Assembly (NCBI GenBank): GCA_934272845.1
Contig: CAKQSF010000034.1
Span: 1-14,556 of the forward strand
Direction of reading: 5' to 3'
From: an uncultured Prevotella sp.
GTDB taxonomy: Bacteria; Bacteroidota; Bacteroidia; Bacteroidales; Bacteroidaceae
Length of the DNA: 14,556 bases
This document shows positions 14,051-14,556 of this stretch, piece after piece (position 1 is the stretch's first letter; each line of letters starts with the position of its first letter). Below the pieces are notes generated by a model. It was not told where the DNA came from. It saw only the letters and a program-made list of their open reading frames with translations, and made no database searches. The position numbers were made by a program, and so were the translations under genes.

Positions 14051-14205
14051 CATAATTCATAATTCATAATGCATAATGAATTATGCATTACCATGGCGTA
14101 GCCAATTATGAATTATGCATTATGAATTATGCATTATGCATTACCATGGCGTAGCCAATTATGAATTATGCATTATGAATTATGCATTATGCATTACCAT
14201 GGTTG
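14051..14205. repeat. AT-rich array, inverted relative of 9961-10150
   Basis: Alternating heptamers attatgaatt/attatgcatt are interrupted by atggcgtagcc at 14093-14103 and 14146-14156 (53 bp apart), the reverse complement of the spacer in the left array. A third unit breaks off after ccatgg near 14200. A small related fragment lies at 14365-14395. Confidence 0.85.
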
Positions 14206-14284
14206 TTTTGCCAGTTGGGACCTATTCCCAAGGTAAATCATAGTTAACAATGACAGAACAAGAATGTAGGTTTGATGTTTGCAT

Positions 14285-14315
14285 AAAAAAAAAGCCTCAA
14301 CATTCGTGTTGAGGC
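14285..14315 (-). terminator. Rho-independent terminator, minus strand
   Basis: A perfect 9-bp stem, gcctcaaca (14294-14302) with tgttgaggc (14307-14315), encloses a 4-nt loop and is followed on the minus strand by nine T (14285-14293). No gene is visible upstream of it between here and the window end, so it probably serves a gene beyond 14556 or a short RNA. Confidence 0.75.
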
Positions 14316-14326
14316 ATAATAATCCT

Positions 14327-14355
14327 TCCCCACAAACTATTGACGTTCGTGGGGA
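14327..14355. repeat. Second hairpin next to the terminator
   Basis: tccccacaaac (14327-14337) pairs with gttcgtgggga (14345-14355) with one mismatch and a 7-nt loop. It is adjacent to the terminator hairpin, giving two tandem stems on any transcript crossing the site. Confidence 0.55.
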
Positions 14356-14399
14356 GACAAAAACATTAATTCATAATTATGAATTATGCATTATAGATA

Positions 14400-14556
14400 G
14401 AGTTAGCCTGGAAGGCTGTACAGTTAGTAACCGTGGGCGCAGCCCACGGATTAGATGGGTTAAATGAGCATCTGCCTGAAAGGCAGTACATTATTGGTAG
14501 TGTACAGCCCTCCAGGCTGATATTTCCATACCTATGCCAATCCGTAGGCTTCGCCC
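14400..14556. repeat. REP-like hairpin cluster at the right end
   Basis: Units agcctggaaggct (14405-14417), ccgtgggcgcagcccacgg (14431-14449, a perfect 8-bp stem), ctgcctgaaaggcag (14472-14486), agccctccaggct (14506-14518) and the truncated ccgtaggcttcgccc (14542-14556) form a cluster. The order at 14400-14452 is the reverse complement of 23-78 with few changes, while 14539-14556 repeats 25-42 in direct orientation. Confidence 0.8.

Noticed and set aside
14279..14467. Plus-strand ORF of 62 aa
   Set aside because: It runs through a terminator hairpin, a decayed heptamer array and REP-like repeats, so the reading frame is a by-product of repeats.

Overview
The window looks like a chromosomal segment of a Bacteroidales bacterium, most likely Prevotella/Segatella or a close relative. 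The evidence is the set of protein families (DUF1460 amidase, oadGAB order, BT4734-type primase/DUF3987 protein), -7 boxes of the Bacteroidetes form TAnnTTTG, and intergenic DNA packed with short hairpin repeats and 7-8 bp tandem repeats of a kind common in that group. The species cannot be fixed from sequence alone.

Layout. (1) 1-484: REP-like hairpin repeats, including a 152-bp nested inverted repeat, then a candidate promoter. (2) 485-1948 (+): a periplasmic HtrA/DegP-type serine protease, ended by a bidirectional terminator. (3) 1973-3063: three small palindromic, MITE-like elements around a lone minus-strand gene of unknown function (2198-2815). (4) 3110-9312, all minus strand: a DUF1460 murein amidase, the beta, alpha and gamma subunits of a sodium-pumping oxaloacetate decarboxylase (transcribed gamma-alpha-beta), and an AGCS sodium:alanine symporter. 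The decarboxylase exports Na+ and the symporter uses the Na+ gradient, so they share an energy currency although they are probably separate transcripts. (5) 9532-13883, all minus strand: an accessory module made of a small HTH-like protein, an OB-fold (DUF3127-like) protein, an unknown 127-aa protein, an 827-aa primase-polymerase/helicase-like fusion and a phage P5-like protein. (6) 13884-14556: a structured leader and promoter for the HTH gene, AT-rich repeat arrays, a terminator-like hairpin, and the same REP-like repeats seen at the left end.

The accessory module is the most interesting part. Its replication-type genes lie between two AT-rich arrays of related sequence in opposite orientation (9961-10150 and 14051-14205). 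The primase/helicase gene carries 35 uninterrupted degenerate octamers in frame, so gain or loss of one octamer would shift the reading frame between its two domains. The HTH gene has a leader in which one 9-nt segment can pair either with an upstream copy or with codons 5-8 of the gene, which suggests a switch or an operator. Whether this is a replicon remnant, a satellite element or a domesticated cassette cannot be decided from this window.

No tRNA, rRNA, CRISPR array or complete transposase was found.
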